NCBI GenBank assembly: GCA_949283205.1
Contig: CASDSD010000050.1
Coordinates: 1-64,000 of the forward strand
From: an uncultured Alistipes sp.
Lineage (GTDB): Bacteria; Bacteroidota; Bacteroidia; Bacteroidales; Rikenellaceae
DNA: 64,000 nucleotides
Direction: 5' to 3'
In this document: positions 34,724 to 43,451 of the stretch, in pieces
Position numbering within the stretch: position 1 is the first letter of the stretch
How the letters are laid out: each line of letters opens with the position of its first letter
Notes under the pieces: model-generated
Database searches by the model: none
The model's input: the letters and a program-made list of their open reading frames with translations, nothing else
Told to the model about the DNA's origin: nothing
Made by a program: the position numbers and the translations under genes

Positions 34724-37051
34724 TCAGTGCCCGAACCGCGAGGTGTCTACCTCCTTGTGCTTGCGCTCCTTGTAGCCGCCGAAACGGTAGGCGAAGTGGA
34801 GTGTCGTGGTTCGCGTATAGCGGGAATGTCCCATGTCGAGCCACTGTCCGCCGTAGCGGATACGACTATAGGGGGATGCCGTTTCGAATATGTCGCTGCA
34901 CCGTACCGACAGCGTCGCGCGCCCCTTGTCGAAGGTCCATTTGAGCGCTGCGTCGACCGACCCGAGAGGGTCGATGTCGTAGGTGCCCTGGATGGCCGGC
35001 GACTGGTAGAACCCGTTCACCTCGAGCGCGATGTCGGGCTTGCGGCTCAGGTGGAACGTGTTTTCGAGCCGTGCCACGCCGACCCATTTCGCGCGGTCGA
35101 ACGACATGTCGTGGTACGGGTCGCAGCTCTGGCGCATGCGCAGTCCCGTGAGCGTGAGGCGCGAGTCGAGCCACTCGCCCATGCGGAACGGGATGACGGC
35201 ATTGGCGCCCCACTGTCTGTTTGTATCCCAGTTTAGGGTCTGGTATATGAGGGCGAGGCGGTCGGACGACTGCCATGCCGCCTGCACGAAGTAGTCGGGC
35301 ACCTCGTTCCAGAAAAGGACGAAGATGTATTTCTGACGATGGATATATACGGCCTGGGCCTCATAGCTGCGTGATGGCCGCAGGCCCGACGTACCGTGTA
35401 CCTCCGAGTATCCGTCGATGTATGACACGGCGCCCTGCATCTCCCAGTATGACGGGTAGCTCTTGTCGGAGGAGAAGTTGAATTGCAGGATATGTTGGTC
35501 CGAAGGCACCCAGTTTATCGACGCCTGCGGGTAGAGCGACCAGTTCTCGTAATCGCCGAGACGGTAGTATTCGCCTGCGAGCGATAGGTTCAGGCCTACT
35601 TTCCCGAACTGCTTTCCCGTGCCGGCATAGATGTTGGCCGTATATTCGTCGAGACGCGAATCGGTGTCCGTGGTGACGGGAGTGCCTTCGAGAACCGTAT
35701 AGTGCTGCCAGTCGTGCGAGGAGGCGAAGCAGAATGCGCCGCCGGCCGTGATCTCCCATCCGGAATCGAACGTATGGGCGTGGTCGAGCGAGAAGTTCAT
35801 GCGGTCGATGCGCTGTCCCGAGACGATATCGAACGATGAGGCGGCGCTCTCGGCGTAATCGTTGCGCAGGGATGATTGCTCGGGGTTGTCGTAGTGGGTG
35901 TAGTCGATTGCCATGTCGAGCCCGAAGGGCGCCGTGTATCGCAGGGAGACGTTGTGCAGCGACTTGTCTCCGGCGGTCTCGGAACGCGAATCGACATAGG
36001 TCCCCTCCGATATCGAGAGGCCGCGGCTGTCGGGCGAGAATGAGGCGGTGTAGGCGGCGCTCAAGCGTCCGCGTTCGTTGGGCGAATAGTCGAAGGCGGC
36101 GCGCATGGAGTGGCTCCATCCTTCGCCCCGGATATTCTCCTGCTGGTTTATGTCATGCTGTGTGCCGTCCAGGGTATGGAGCGAGTGCAGGTCGAAGAGG
36201 TTCATCTCCTTGCCTCGGTTTGTCGAATATGTGACGTCGGCCGACCACTTGGGCGATGTGACGAGGAAGTTGCCGCCGGCATTCCAGCTGCCGTAGTAAC
36301 GGTCGGTGTATCCCGCGTGGGCCTCGCCCGAGAACGATGTCTCGTGGCTGCGGCGCAATACGAGGTTGATGGCCGCGCCGCGCACGTGGTATTGCGGCGG
36401 GGCGCTGTACATCACCTCGGCCTTCTCTACCCTTCCGACAGGCGTCGAGCGCAGCAGCGTGGCGAGTTGCTCGGCGGTCATTGTCGAGGGGCGGCCGTTG
36501 AGGATCACCGCGACGGACGACGAGCCGGCGAGTGTGAGCACGCCCGACTGCTCGGTGACGCCGGGCAGCCGCGTCAGCGCCTCGTATGCGTTGTTCACGG
36601 CCTGGTCCCGGGTAAGGCGTTCGAGATCGTAGCTCAGGCGTCCCTGCTCGACCTTCACCACGGGGCGCTCCCCCTCCACCACGACGGCATTCATGGCGAC
36701 GGTGTTGTCGTTGAGGACGATGTCCCCCAGCTCCGAACGGTCGGATTCGATGGTTCGCAGTTCGTATGCGAGGTGCTGTATCTGCAGCATGTAGGGCCGC
36801 AGCGAAGAGTGTATGTCGAAGAGGCCGCTTCTGTCCGACGCTACGGCGTTGATAAATGTCGAGTCGCGATCGAACAATATGACCGCGGCGCCTGCGACGG
36901 GCATGCCCGTCGTGTCGATCAGACGTCCGCGTATGTGGTCGTCGGTTTGTGCCGGATCGTGTGTCAGGGTTTGGGCTGCGGGGACGGCGGCGAGAAGTGT
37001 CGCCGATAGGAGAAGCAGCGGATACAAAAGTTGTAAAAGCAGAGGTTTCAT
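34724..37051 (-). CDS. Outer-membrane beta-barrel protein, TonB-receptor type
   Basis: A 775-residue outer-membrane protein. A signal peptide (ending VPAAQ) is followed by a carboxypeptidase-regulatory-like domain (about 40-118), a plug-like domain (VVKVEQGRLSYDLERLTRDQAVNN, LTRLPGVTEQSGVLTLAG, VILNGRPSTMTAEQL) and a long beta-barrel. The plug variant with VNNAYEALTRLPGV is characteristic of the outer-membrane beta-barrel family (PF14905) rather than SusC. Ligand unknown; no SusD-type partner is present. It is monocistronic with its own promoter and precedes ybaK. It ends in a charged tail (HKEVDTSRFGH) instead of the usual terminal aromatic residue, as some family members do. Confidence 0.9.
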   Translation of the reverse strand: MKPLLLQLLYPLLLLSATLLAAVPAAQTLTHDPAQTDDHIRGRLIDTTGMPVAGAAVILFDRDSTFINAVASDRSGLFDIHSSLRPYMLQIQHLAYELRTIESDRSELGDIVLNDNTVAMNAVVVEGERPVVKVEQGRLSYDLERLTRDQAVNNAYEALTRLPGVTEQSGVLTLAGSSSVAVILNGRPSTMTAEQLATLLRSTPVGRVEKAEVMYSAPPQYHVRGAAINLVLRRSHETSFSGEAHAGYTDRYYGSWNAGGNFLVTSPKWSADVTYSTNRGKEMNLFDLHSLHTLDGTQHDINQQENIRGEGWSHSMRAAFDYSPNERGRLSAAYTASFSPDSRGLSISEGTYVDSRSETAGDKSLHNVSLRYTAPFGLDMAIDYTHYDNPEQSSLRNDYAESAASSFDIVSGQRIDRMNFSLDHAHTFDSGWEITAGGAFCFASSHDWQHYTVLEGTPVTTDTDSRLDEYTANIYAGTGKQFGKVGLNLSLAGEYYRLGDYENWSLYPQASINWVPSDQHILQFNFSSDKSYPSYWEMQGAVSYIDGYSEVHGTSGLRPSRSYEAQAVYIHRQKYIFVLFWNEVPDYFVQAAWQSSDRLALIYQTLNWDTNRQWGANAVIPFRMGEWLDSRLTLTGLRMRQSCDPYHDMSFDRAKWVGVARLENTFHLSRKPDIALEVNGFYQSPAIQGTYDIDPLGSVDAALKWTFDKGRATLSVRCSDIFETASPYSRIRYGGQWLDMGHSRYTRTTTLHFAYRFGGYKERKHKEVDTSRFGH

Positions 37052-37084
37052 TTTCTTGCGATTTTACGAATGGTTTTCGTAGTG

Positions 37085-37092
37085 CAAATTTA
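37085..37092 (-). promoter_or_regulatory. Promoter -7 box of the barrel-protein gene
   Basis: Minus-strand TAAATTTG, 34 bases before the start codon at 37051. Confidence 0.7.
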
Positions 37093-37227
37093 CCTCTGAA
37101 TGGCCCTTGCCGGTGCGGATTTTATCTTGCTGCCCTATCGGTAACGTGCTGATATACAATATGCGAATCCTCGAAAATCTTGCTTCGGGGGCTTGCCCCC
37201 TTGCCGTCGCCGCCACCCCTCCCTCTC

Positions 37228-38952
37228 TCACGAAAAGAGGTCGAGCAGCTCGTCGCGGTCCCCGGCCTGCGACTCGGCGATGCGCCGCTTGAGTTTCGAC
37301 TTGAGCGTATATACGCCGTTGAGCGACATGCCGAGCATGACGCATATCTCCTGCGGCGAGAATCCGGCGATGACCAGAGCCGCAAAGTCGTAGTTGCGTG
37401 GGGTCCAGTCGGGGAACTGCGTCTTGAGACGTGTCACGGCGCGGTCGCTGTAGAGGTCGGCCATGTCCACCACATCCTTGAGCATGGCGGGGCTCAGGGC
37501 CAGTTCCCGCATCTTCTCCGTCAGGCGTTCGCCGTCGCCATAGGTGTAACACGTTGCGGCGATGTCGCGCACGGCGGCCACACGCCCCTCGAGCAGCCTC
37601 TTTAAGGCCGCCTCGCGGGCATCCGAGGCATTGAGGCGTGACGTGAGGCTGTCGTGCGACTCGCGGTATGAGTCCAGCAGGGCCAGGGTCTCGCTCAGTT
37701 GTTCGTCGCTGCGGCGCAGTTTGCGGCGGTACCGCACCACGGCCCAGCCTGCGACCATTATGACCAGAACGGCCGCCAAAACGGCAATCCATACGCGGTA
37801 TCGCAGCGATGCCTCGCGCAGAGCCACCTCGTTGGCCGTGCGGAAGCGGCGTTCGAGTTCCGCTACCCGTGTGTCACGCTGCGCCTCGAAGAGCGAATCT
37901 TTCGCCACGGCATATTTCTGTGCATAGTCGTATGCGCGGGCGTCGTCCCCGATGTCGTGGTATATCTGTGAGGCGACATTGTAGAGATCTACGTTCCCCT
38001 GGTGGAAATCGTCGGTGCGCGAGAGCGTCCGTTCGACATAGTAACGTGCCGAATCGAGCTGTCCGTCGCGATGGAATATTATAGTCGAGGCCACGTCGTA
38101 GAATGTGCGTCCCGTGTCGTCCGAGACGGCCGTGCCGTATGACAGTGGCGCCGACCGTATCTCGTCGAGGTCGATGCCGTTGCGTGCGGCAAGCAGCTGC
38201 TCTGGCGTCCAATCCTCGAGATATGTGTGGTACAGGAGGTTCTGTAGCATTACCTGCTGGGCGAAATATCGGAACGGTATCGTATCGCACGCCTCCACGA
38301 GCGGCGCGAGCGTCTCGATGGCCTTCGCATAGTCCTCGTTGGCGCAATATGCCGCCGAGAGCATGAAACGGCTGTATCCCTCCTGCTCGGCGCTGCCGTT
38401 GGCACGGGCTGCTTCGACCGCTTTGGCGAAGGGCTCCACGGCGTCGTATCCCTGCTCGAAGTACAGTATCCCGAGCGTGTGGTATACGGCGACCAGCAGT
38501 GTCTCCGTATATTTGTATTCGGGATTGTCAGCGTGACGGCTGCCTCCGGAGAGTGCTTTTTCGGCAAAGATCGCGGCCTGGGTGTATCCGCGTATCGCCT
38601 CCTCGAGGTTGCCTGTCCGCATGTACGCCTTGGCGTATGTATACCATGTATCGGCCTGCTCGTGGGCGGAGCCGTGGCGGTCGAAGTACCTTATGGCACG
38701 CTTCAGGGACTCCCTGCTTGCGACCGTATCTCCCCTGTGGGCCTCGGCCAACCCCTTGAGCAACATGCAGCGGGCGCGGTCGTTACGGCCAAGACGCTGC
38801 ATATTTATCTCTCGCAGCAGCGTCAGGGCGCTGTCTGGATACTCTGTCGCGAGTGTGCCGTCGACCGAAACGGCCGATTCCGCATGGCGGCCGCACCCGG
38901 CGAGAATGACTGCCGTGGCAAGGGCGAATGTTATCCGGAGGATGTGTCTCAT
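37228..38952 (-). CDS. TPR lipoprotein-like membrane regulator with LuxR-type HTH
   Basis: A 574-residue protein with an unusual but known Bacteroidetes layout: an N-terminal signal with lipobox (AVILAGCG, Cys20), a large region of tetratricopeptide repeats (for example ADTWYTYAKAYMRTGNLEEAIRGY and AYDYAQKYAVAKDSLFEAQ), one TM segment near residues 386-408 (VWIAVLAAVLVIMVAGWAVV), a coiled-coil stretch, and a C-terminal LuxR/sigma-4-like helix-turn-helix (YDFAALVIAGFSPQEICVMLGMSLNGVYTLKSKLKRRI). The predicted topology puts the TPRs in the periplasm and the HTH in the cytoplasm, a one-piece signal transducer. The start at 38952 overlaps the stop of the transporter gene by four bases; the longer frame upstream is not supported. 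Confidence 0.88.
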   Translation of the reverse strand: MRHILRITFALATAVILAGCGRHAESAVSVDGTLATEYPDSALTLLREINMQRLGRNDRARCMLLKGLAEAHRGDTVASRESLKRAIRYFDRHGSAHEQADTWYTYAKAYMRTGNLEEAIRGYTQAAIFAEKALSGGSRHADNPEYKYTETLLVAVYHTLGILYFEQGYDAVEPFAKAVEAARANGSAEQEGYSRFMLSAAYCANEDYAKAIETLAPLVEACDTIPFRYFAQQVMLQNLLYHTYLEDWTPEQLLAARNGIDLDEIRSAPLSYGTAVSDDTGRTFYDVASTIIFHRDGQLDSARYYVERTLSRTDDFHQGNVDLYNVASQIYHDIGDDARAYDYAQKYAVAKDSLFEAQRDTRVAELERRFRTANEVALREASLRYRVWIAVLAAVLVIMVAGWAVVRYRRKLRRSDEQLSETLALLDSYRESHDSLTSRLNASDAREAALKRLLEGRVAAVRDIAATCYTYGDGERLTEKMRELALSPAMLKDVVDMADLYSDRAVTRLKTQFPDWTPRNYDFAALVIAGFSPQEICVMLGMSLNGVYTLKSKLKRRIAESQAGDRDELLDLFS

Positions 38953-39875
38953 GATGCCTTCTGTTCGGCGTTCTGTTTGTCCTTGCGGTATATCTGGTAG
39001 GAGTTCACGAAGTTCTGCCAGACGATATATGCCGTGGGCGCTACCGACGATATGGGGTCGAGGAATGTCTGCGACATCCATACTGCGAGGACGGTGTTCT
39101 TCTGCCCGAGCGACTGCCCTCCCGCCACGACGTCGCCGTAACGGCGTCCCAGGCGGCGCCCTATGGCGAACTGCGCAAGGCATATTACCAGGGCTGCTGC
39201 GGCAAGGGCGAGTTCCACCGTGCGGTTGGCTTCGTCATGGTCGAGTATGAAACATGTGGTGCGGCCGATGATGAATGCGAGCGACAACAGCCATATGTAG
39301 AACGATATCTGTCCGTGGTCGCCAACCCATTTCGCGGCACGCGGTATTATGAGGCGGCAGAACTGGGCCGCGGCGAAAGGCATGATGAGCAGCGGCGCAA
39401 TGCGTGCGAGGATCTGCGTGAAGGTGCACTCCCCGTTGCCGGTAAACGACAGCACCACGGGGGCGGCCAGGGCCACGGCCATGTTGCACAGCAGGCTGTA
39501 GGTGGCCATCGTGGCGACGTTGGCGCCGAGCATGCCGGCTATGACCACGGCGGCCATGGCGACGGGGGCCATGATGCAGATCATGGCGCCCTGGGCTATG
39601 ACGACGTTCAGCGGCCGCAGGGCGAAATATGCTGCCAGGCATCCTGCTATCTGCAGTATGAGAAGCCATACGTGCAGCATCGAGGGGCGCATTTCGCGCG
39701 GCTTGACACGGCAGAAGGTGACGAAGAGCATGAGGAAGATCAGTACGGGCGTCACCATGTTGCCCGACCAGTTGTCCGCCGCTGCAACGGGCCGGCACAG
39801 CACGGCACCCACGACCATTGCCAGGGGCATGGCCACGGTTTTGACATTGCGGTGAAGATATTCTTGTATGTGCAT
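38949..39875 (-). CDS. Bile acid:sodium symporter-type transporter
   Basis: A 308-residue inner-membrane protein with about nine or ten hydrophobic segments, related to the SBF (bile acid:Na+ symporter) family. Recognisable parts are VTPVLIFLMLFVTFCRVKPREM, the AQGAMICIMAPVAMAAVVIAGMLG segment, the GNGECTFTQILARIAPLLIMPF region, and GGQSLGQKNTVLAVWMSQTFLDP, which matches the family's GQ-N signature near the second half. The substrate is not known; organic anions or bile acids are possible for a gut organism. It is translationally coupled (ATGA) to the TPR/HTH regulator downstream, which suggests that the regulator responds to the same compound or stress. Confidence 0.85.
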   Translation of the reverse strand: MHIQEYLHRNVKTVAMPLAMVVGAVLCRPVAAADNWSGNMVTPVLIFLMLFVTFCRVKPREMRPSMLHVWLLILQIAGCLAAYFALRPLNVVIAQGAMICIMAPVAMAAVVIAGMLGANVATMATYSLLCNMAVALAAPVVLSFTGNGECTFTQILARIAPLLIMPFAAAQFCRLIIPRAAKWVGDHGQISFYIWLLSLAFIIGRTTCFILDHDEANRTVELALAAAALVICLAQFAIGRRLGRRYGDVVAGGQSLGQKNTVLAVWMSQTFLDPISSVAPTAYIVWQNFVNSYQIYRKDKQNAEQKAS

Positions 39876-39887
39876 TGTCTCGGGTGT

Positions 39888-39917
39888 TGAAAAAATCGGC
39901 CGCGCTTGCGGCGGCCG
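39888..39917 (-). terminator. Terminator of the yqeY gene
   Basis: A 7-base stem (39897-39903 with 39911-39917), extendable by weaker pairs, is followed in the minus direction by six T (A run at 39890-39895). It lies between yqeY and the transporter gene. Confidence 0.7.
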
Positions 39918-39956
39918 TTTGCATGTCGGGATATGCCGACGCGGGCGCCATGCCGC

Positions 39957-40406
39957 CTATGCGAGCAGCTCCTTTACCTTGGCCGAGATATCCTTGCCGT
40001 CGGCGCGGCCGGCCAGACGCTTGCTCGCCACGCCCATCACGCGGCCCATGTCCTTCATCGACGAGGCTCCCGTCTCGGCGATGATGGCCTTGACCTCGGC
40101 CTCGAGCTCCCCGGCCGTGAGCTGCTTGGGCAGGAACTCCTGCATCACCTTGACCTGAGCGAGCTCCTCCTCCGCAAGGTCGGCGCGGTTCTGCTGCGCG
40201 TAGATGGCTGCCGAATCGGTGCCCTGCTTGGCGAGTTTGGTGATTATCTTTATCACGTCGGCGTCCGCCAGCTCGTCCACGGCGGTACCCGAGGTCTTGG
40301 CCTCGATGATGTATTTCTTGATGTTGCGCAGTGCGCTGAGACGGACGGCGTCCTTGGCTTTCATGGCCGCCATAATCTCCGTCGAGATGGTCTTTTCCAA
40401 TGACAT
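39957..40406 (-). CDS. GatB/YqeY domain protein
   Basis: A 149-residue YqeY family protein, consisting only of the helical domain that in GatB binds tRNA. Diagnostic stretches are AAMKAKDAVRLSALRNIKKYI, AEEELAQVKVMQEFLPKQLT, and the C-terminal GASSMKDMGRVMGVASKRLAGRADGKDIS. The domain is thought to assist aminoacyl-tRNA handling, but its stand-alone role is not established. It lies 36 bases after the golvesin-domain gene on the same strand and is followed by its own terminator. Confidence 0.93.
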   Translation of the reverse strand: MSLEKTISTEIMAAMKAKDAVRLSALRNIKKYIIEAKTSGTAVDELADADVIKIITKLAKQGTDSAAIYAQQNRADLAEEELAQVKVMQEFLPKQLTAGELEAEVKAIIAETGASSMKDMGRVMGVASKRLAGRADGKDISAKVKELLA

Positions 40407-40442
40407 GGCTGTTTCTATTTTAAGTTTTACTTCAATTCTATG

Positions 40443-43400
40443 TTATTCCTCCCCGGTACGTTTCTCGAAGAACGACAGTATGCCCTTCATCAGTATATCG
40501 CGCTGCTCCTGGTCGAGGATCGACTCGAACGGAAAGGCCATCACCACGCTGCGGTAGTCGCTGCCGTTGTAGCAGACGGCGGCCGGCTGGTTGTTGGTGG
40601 CATAGCGCAGGGCAATGTAGGCGTTGCGCCCGTAGGGTGAGATACACCCAGGGGACTCCACGCCGTAAAAGTCGCGTGACGGCTCGCGGTTGAACTCTAC
40701 CGTCTGCCGCGGCATGCCCATGGGTGAGGCGACGATACGCGCCGCGCCGCGCCGTGTGGCCATGTCGCCGTTGTATGATATGTGCATCGTGCGGCGTGCG
40801 AACTCCTTGTCCGAAGATGTTGCCTCCGGCCCTTTCCACAGGTCGCTCGCCACGTAACACCCCGAGACGAAGATGTCGCCGCCGTTGCGGGTGAAGTCGG
40901 ACAAGGCACGCTGCAACGACTCGGAGATTGCCTTGAAATCATATCCCGACGTGCCGCGCCCTACGGTGCAGGAACGCTGTTTGCCCAGAATCACATCGGC
41001 CGCATCGTAACGGCCGAGGCGGATGTCCCCGCGCTCGACGGCCTTTGCCGAGGCCGAACAGAAGGAGTATCCCGCAGCGGCTATGGACCGCCCGTGCATG
41101 GCGGGATAGTCGAATGTATTGCCGGCGATGACACGCGTCTCGTAATCGCTGTAGCATGATCCGAGGGCGTCGTTGTCGTTCTCCGAGCGCGAGAGCGCAC
41201 GGTCGAAATTGCGCTGCTCGCCGATGAACGATATGTCCTTTATGTATGCGGCGCCCGAGTCGTAGGTGTTGTAGAATCCCGCCAGCGAGTCGCCCTGGAT
41301 GTTCATCGGGGCGCTCACGCGCTCGAATCCGTTTACGATGACCACGCAGCCGCGTTCGCGTTCGGCGCGGTGCGCCGCAAGGGTCTCGCTCGGGAAGCTC
41401 TCACCGCCCTTGTTGACGGCCGTGACGCGGTATGAGTATGTGTGGCCGCGCTGCTGTGTCATGCGCACCGTCGTGCCGTCGACGCGGATGCCGTTGTCGA
41501 AGGCTCCGTCGTCCTGCCGCGTGTAGACGATGTAGTAGTCGGGATCGGCCGAGAGTTCGAGCGTGTCGGTTACGGGCTGCCAGCTCAATACCACGTCGGG
41601 GGTGTCGTCATCGGCGAACTCCGCGCTGAAGGCCTCCACCGGCAGAGGCTGCACGGTATATGGTACGTTGTACTGGCTCGACAGGTAGCGCAGGATGCCC
41701 TTGTATACGGCGCGGCTCACGAGGAACTTGAACTTCGGGTCGTTGCCGTAGCGCATGTCGGCGAAGTTCTGGTGCGAGAGCGACTCGAGCAGCATCGTCG
41801 GGGCGCACGGTACGCGCGCCTCGTAATACGAGCGGTTCCACATGCCGCGGCGGCTCCAGTTGGGTTCGTATGCGGCGCGTATGTCCTCGACCATCTGTGT
41901 CATCACGATATCGGTCAGCTCGCGCGACAGGTAGCGGTCGGCGCCGCCTTCGAAACGTCCCTTGTTGTCCTTGGTGTAAAATATGCCGAGCGTGCCGATT
42001 ATGTCGTCATTGAGGCGTACGCCGGCATCCGAATGGAACGCCAGCGCCATGTCTATCGGTATCGACTTGCCCTTTTCGTCGGGCAGGCGCTCCGAGCCGC
42101 CCATGAGGGCATTGACCCAGTGTGCGCGCGACATGTAGTCGTCCTTGTAGTCGTCGGCGCCCTCCTTGGGGGTATATACCTCCTCGTCGAAGCCCGACCA
42201 CTGGAGCCAGTAGCGCGATCCCTCGCAGAAACGGGGATATTCGCTCGTGAGAGGTTCGTACTCTATGGCGTCGTCACGCAACGGCTCGGATACCTCGCGC
42301 GCTATGTTGCCGTAGCCGCCGCCGATCTTGACGGCATCGGCCGAGACCGTACGGCCGCCCTCGGTGGTGACGTTCGACAGCGATACGAGCGTCCGCTCGT
42401 CGCCCGCGGCGAAGGGGAAGTGTCCCAGATATACCCACATTCCGCCGCCCATGGTCTGGTTTACGGCGAAACGGCTCTCGCCGCCGCTGTGGTGTACCGT
42501 ATAGACGGCGTCGTCGGCGCTCTCCGCGCCGTGGCTCGCATAGGATACGTAGACGGCGTACTCTCCCGTCTCGGGAATGGCGGCACGCCATTCGGCACGG
42601 CTCTCATCCCCCGAAGTGATACTCTTTACGGCGCGTGTCGATCCGTCGCGGAAGGGGTTTTCGCCGCTCATGTATACATCCTTCCTGTGGGCGAACCCTA
42701 CCACGTCGTCTTCCCATGACTGCGAACCGTCGGTCTCGGCGTAAGAGGTGTCGTCCACACCGCGGTCGTTGTCTATTATGATCTCGTTTAACTGCGTGTC
42801 GCGTTCGCGCGGCAGCAGCACGTTCGCTCCCGCGTTCTCGAGCATAGGCACCAGATACGGCAGCACGAAGCTCTGCGTGAAGAGGTCCTCGACCGTCTCC
42901 CACAGGCGCGAGCGCTGCCAGCGCCATATGTTCTCCTTCTGGTCGAAATATCGGCCGTGGCTCTGCCACATGGCTATGTGGCGGCCTGCGAGCCCCTCGG
43001 TCGGATTGTTCTGTGACGAGAGGGAGCGCACCAGGGGCCGCTTCGTGCGGTTGGTGAAACGTGTTCCCGTCTGCTCCGAGGTTCGGTAATAGTGCGGTAT
43101 GAACTCTTCGATTCGGTGGTTGTCCGTGATGATCGATATCTTGCGCGAGGCATACTCCGAGGGCAGAACCATGCGGACGGAGTCGTACATTGCCGCGACA
43201 CTCTCCTCGCGGAAGGGATAGTAGGATAACCCTATCGAGGCGTATATCTCGAGACGGTCGCCCGAGATGCGGGTACGGTCGACGCGGACCGAGCCGCCCA
43301 ATATCTCGCGTGCGACGATACGGGTCAGCGTTTCGCCTATCTCGCGTTTCTGCGCCGAGGTGATTCCGGCGGCCAGGGAGGTGGCGGGCAGCACGATGAG

Positions 43401-43451
43401 CGAGACGAGAAGGAGAAGCGTTATTTCGGTTATTTTACGATGCGGTCTCAT
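40443..43451 (-). CDS. Exported amidase-type protein with golvesin and Fn3 domains
   Basis: A 1002-residue exported protein. A signal peptide (about 1-28) precedes an amidase-like region broken by an insert: the early part contains SLSSQNNPTEGLAGRHIAMWQSHGRY and the later part ALAFHSDAGVRLNDDIIGTLGIFYT, RELTDIVMTQMVEDI and CAPTMLLESLSHQNFADMRYG, a pattern of N-acetylmuramoyl-L-alanine amidase (amidase_3) enzymes. Inserted between them is a golvesin-type beta domain (GEYAVYVSYASHGAESADDAVYTVHHSGG). A fibronectin III domain (PDVVLSWQPVTDTLELS) follows, then a C-terminal domain of unknown kind. In databases such proteins are often called xanthan lyase, which is unlikely. Peptidoglycan or cell-surface glycan processing is the best guess. 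Its start overlaps the end of the symporter gene by 17 bases. Confidence 0.85.
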   Translation of the reverse strand: MRPHRKITEITLLLLVSLIVLPATSLAAGITSAQKREIGETLTRIVAREILGGSVRVDRTRISGDRLEIYASIGLSYYPFREESVAAMYDSVRMVLPSEYASRKISIITDNHRIEEFIPHYYRTSEQTGTRFTNRTKRPLVRSLSSQNNPTEGLAGRHIAMWQSHGRYFDQKENIWRWQRSRLWETVEDLFTQSFVLPYLVPMLENAGANVLLPRERDTQLNEIIIDNDRGVDDTSYAETDGSQSWEDDVVGFAHRKDVYMSGENPFRDGSTRAVKSITSGDESRAEWRAAIPETGEYAVYVSYASHGAESADDAVYTVHHSGGESRFAVNQTMGGGMWVYLGHFPFAAGDERTLVSLSNVTTEGGRTVSADAVKIGGGYGNIAREVSEPLRDDAIEYEPLTSEYPRFCEGSRYWLQWSGFDEEVYTPKEGADDYKDDYMSRAHWVNALMGGSERLPDEKGKSIPIDMALAFHSDAGVRLNDDIIGTLGIFYTKDNKGRFEGGADRYLSRELTDIVMTQMVEDIRAAYEPNWSRRGMWNRSYYEARVPCAPTMLLESLSHQNFADMRYGNDPKFKFLVSRAVYKGILRYLSSQYNVPYTVQPLPVEAFSAEFADDDTPDVVLSWQPVTDTLELSADPDYYIVYTRQDDGAFDNGIRVDGTTVRMTQQRGHTYSYRVTAVNKGGESFPSETLAAHRAERERGCVVIVNGFERVSAPMNIQGDSLAGFYNTYDSGAAYIKDISFIGEQRNFDRALSRSENDNDALGSCYSDYETRVIAGNTFDYPAMHGRSIAAAGYSFCSASAKAVERGDIRLGRYDAADVILGKQRSCTVGRGTSGYDFKAISESLQRALSDFTRNGGDIFVSGCYVASDLWKGPEATSSDKEFARRTMHISYNGDMATRRGAARIVASPMGMPRQTVEFNREPSRDFYGVESPGCISPYGRNAYIALRYATNNQPAAVCYNGSDYRSVVMAFPFESILDQEQRDILMKGILSFFEKRTGEE

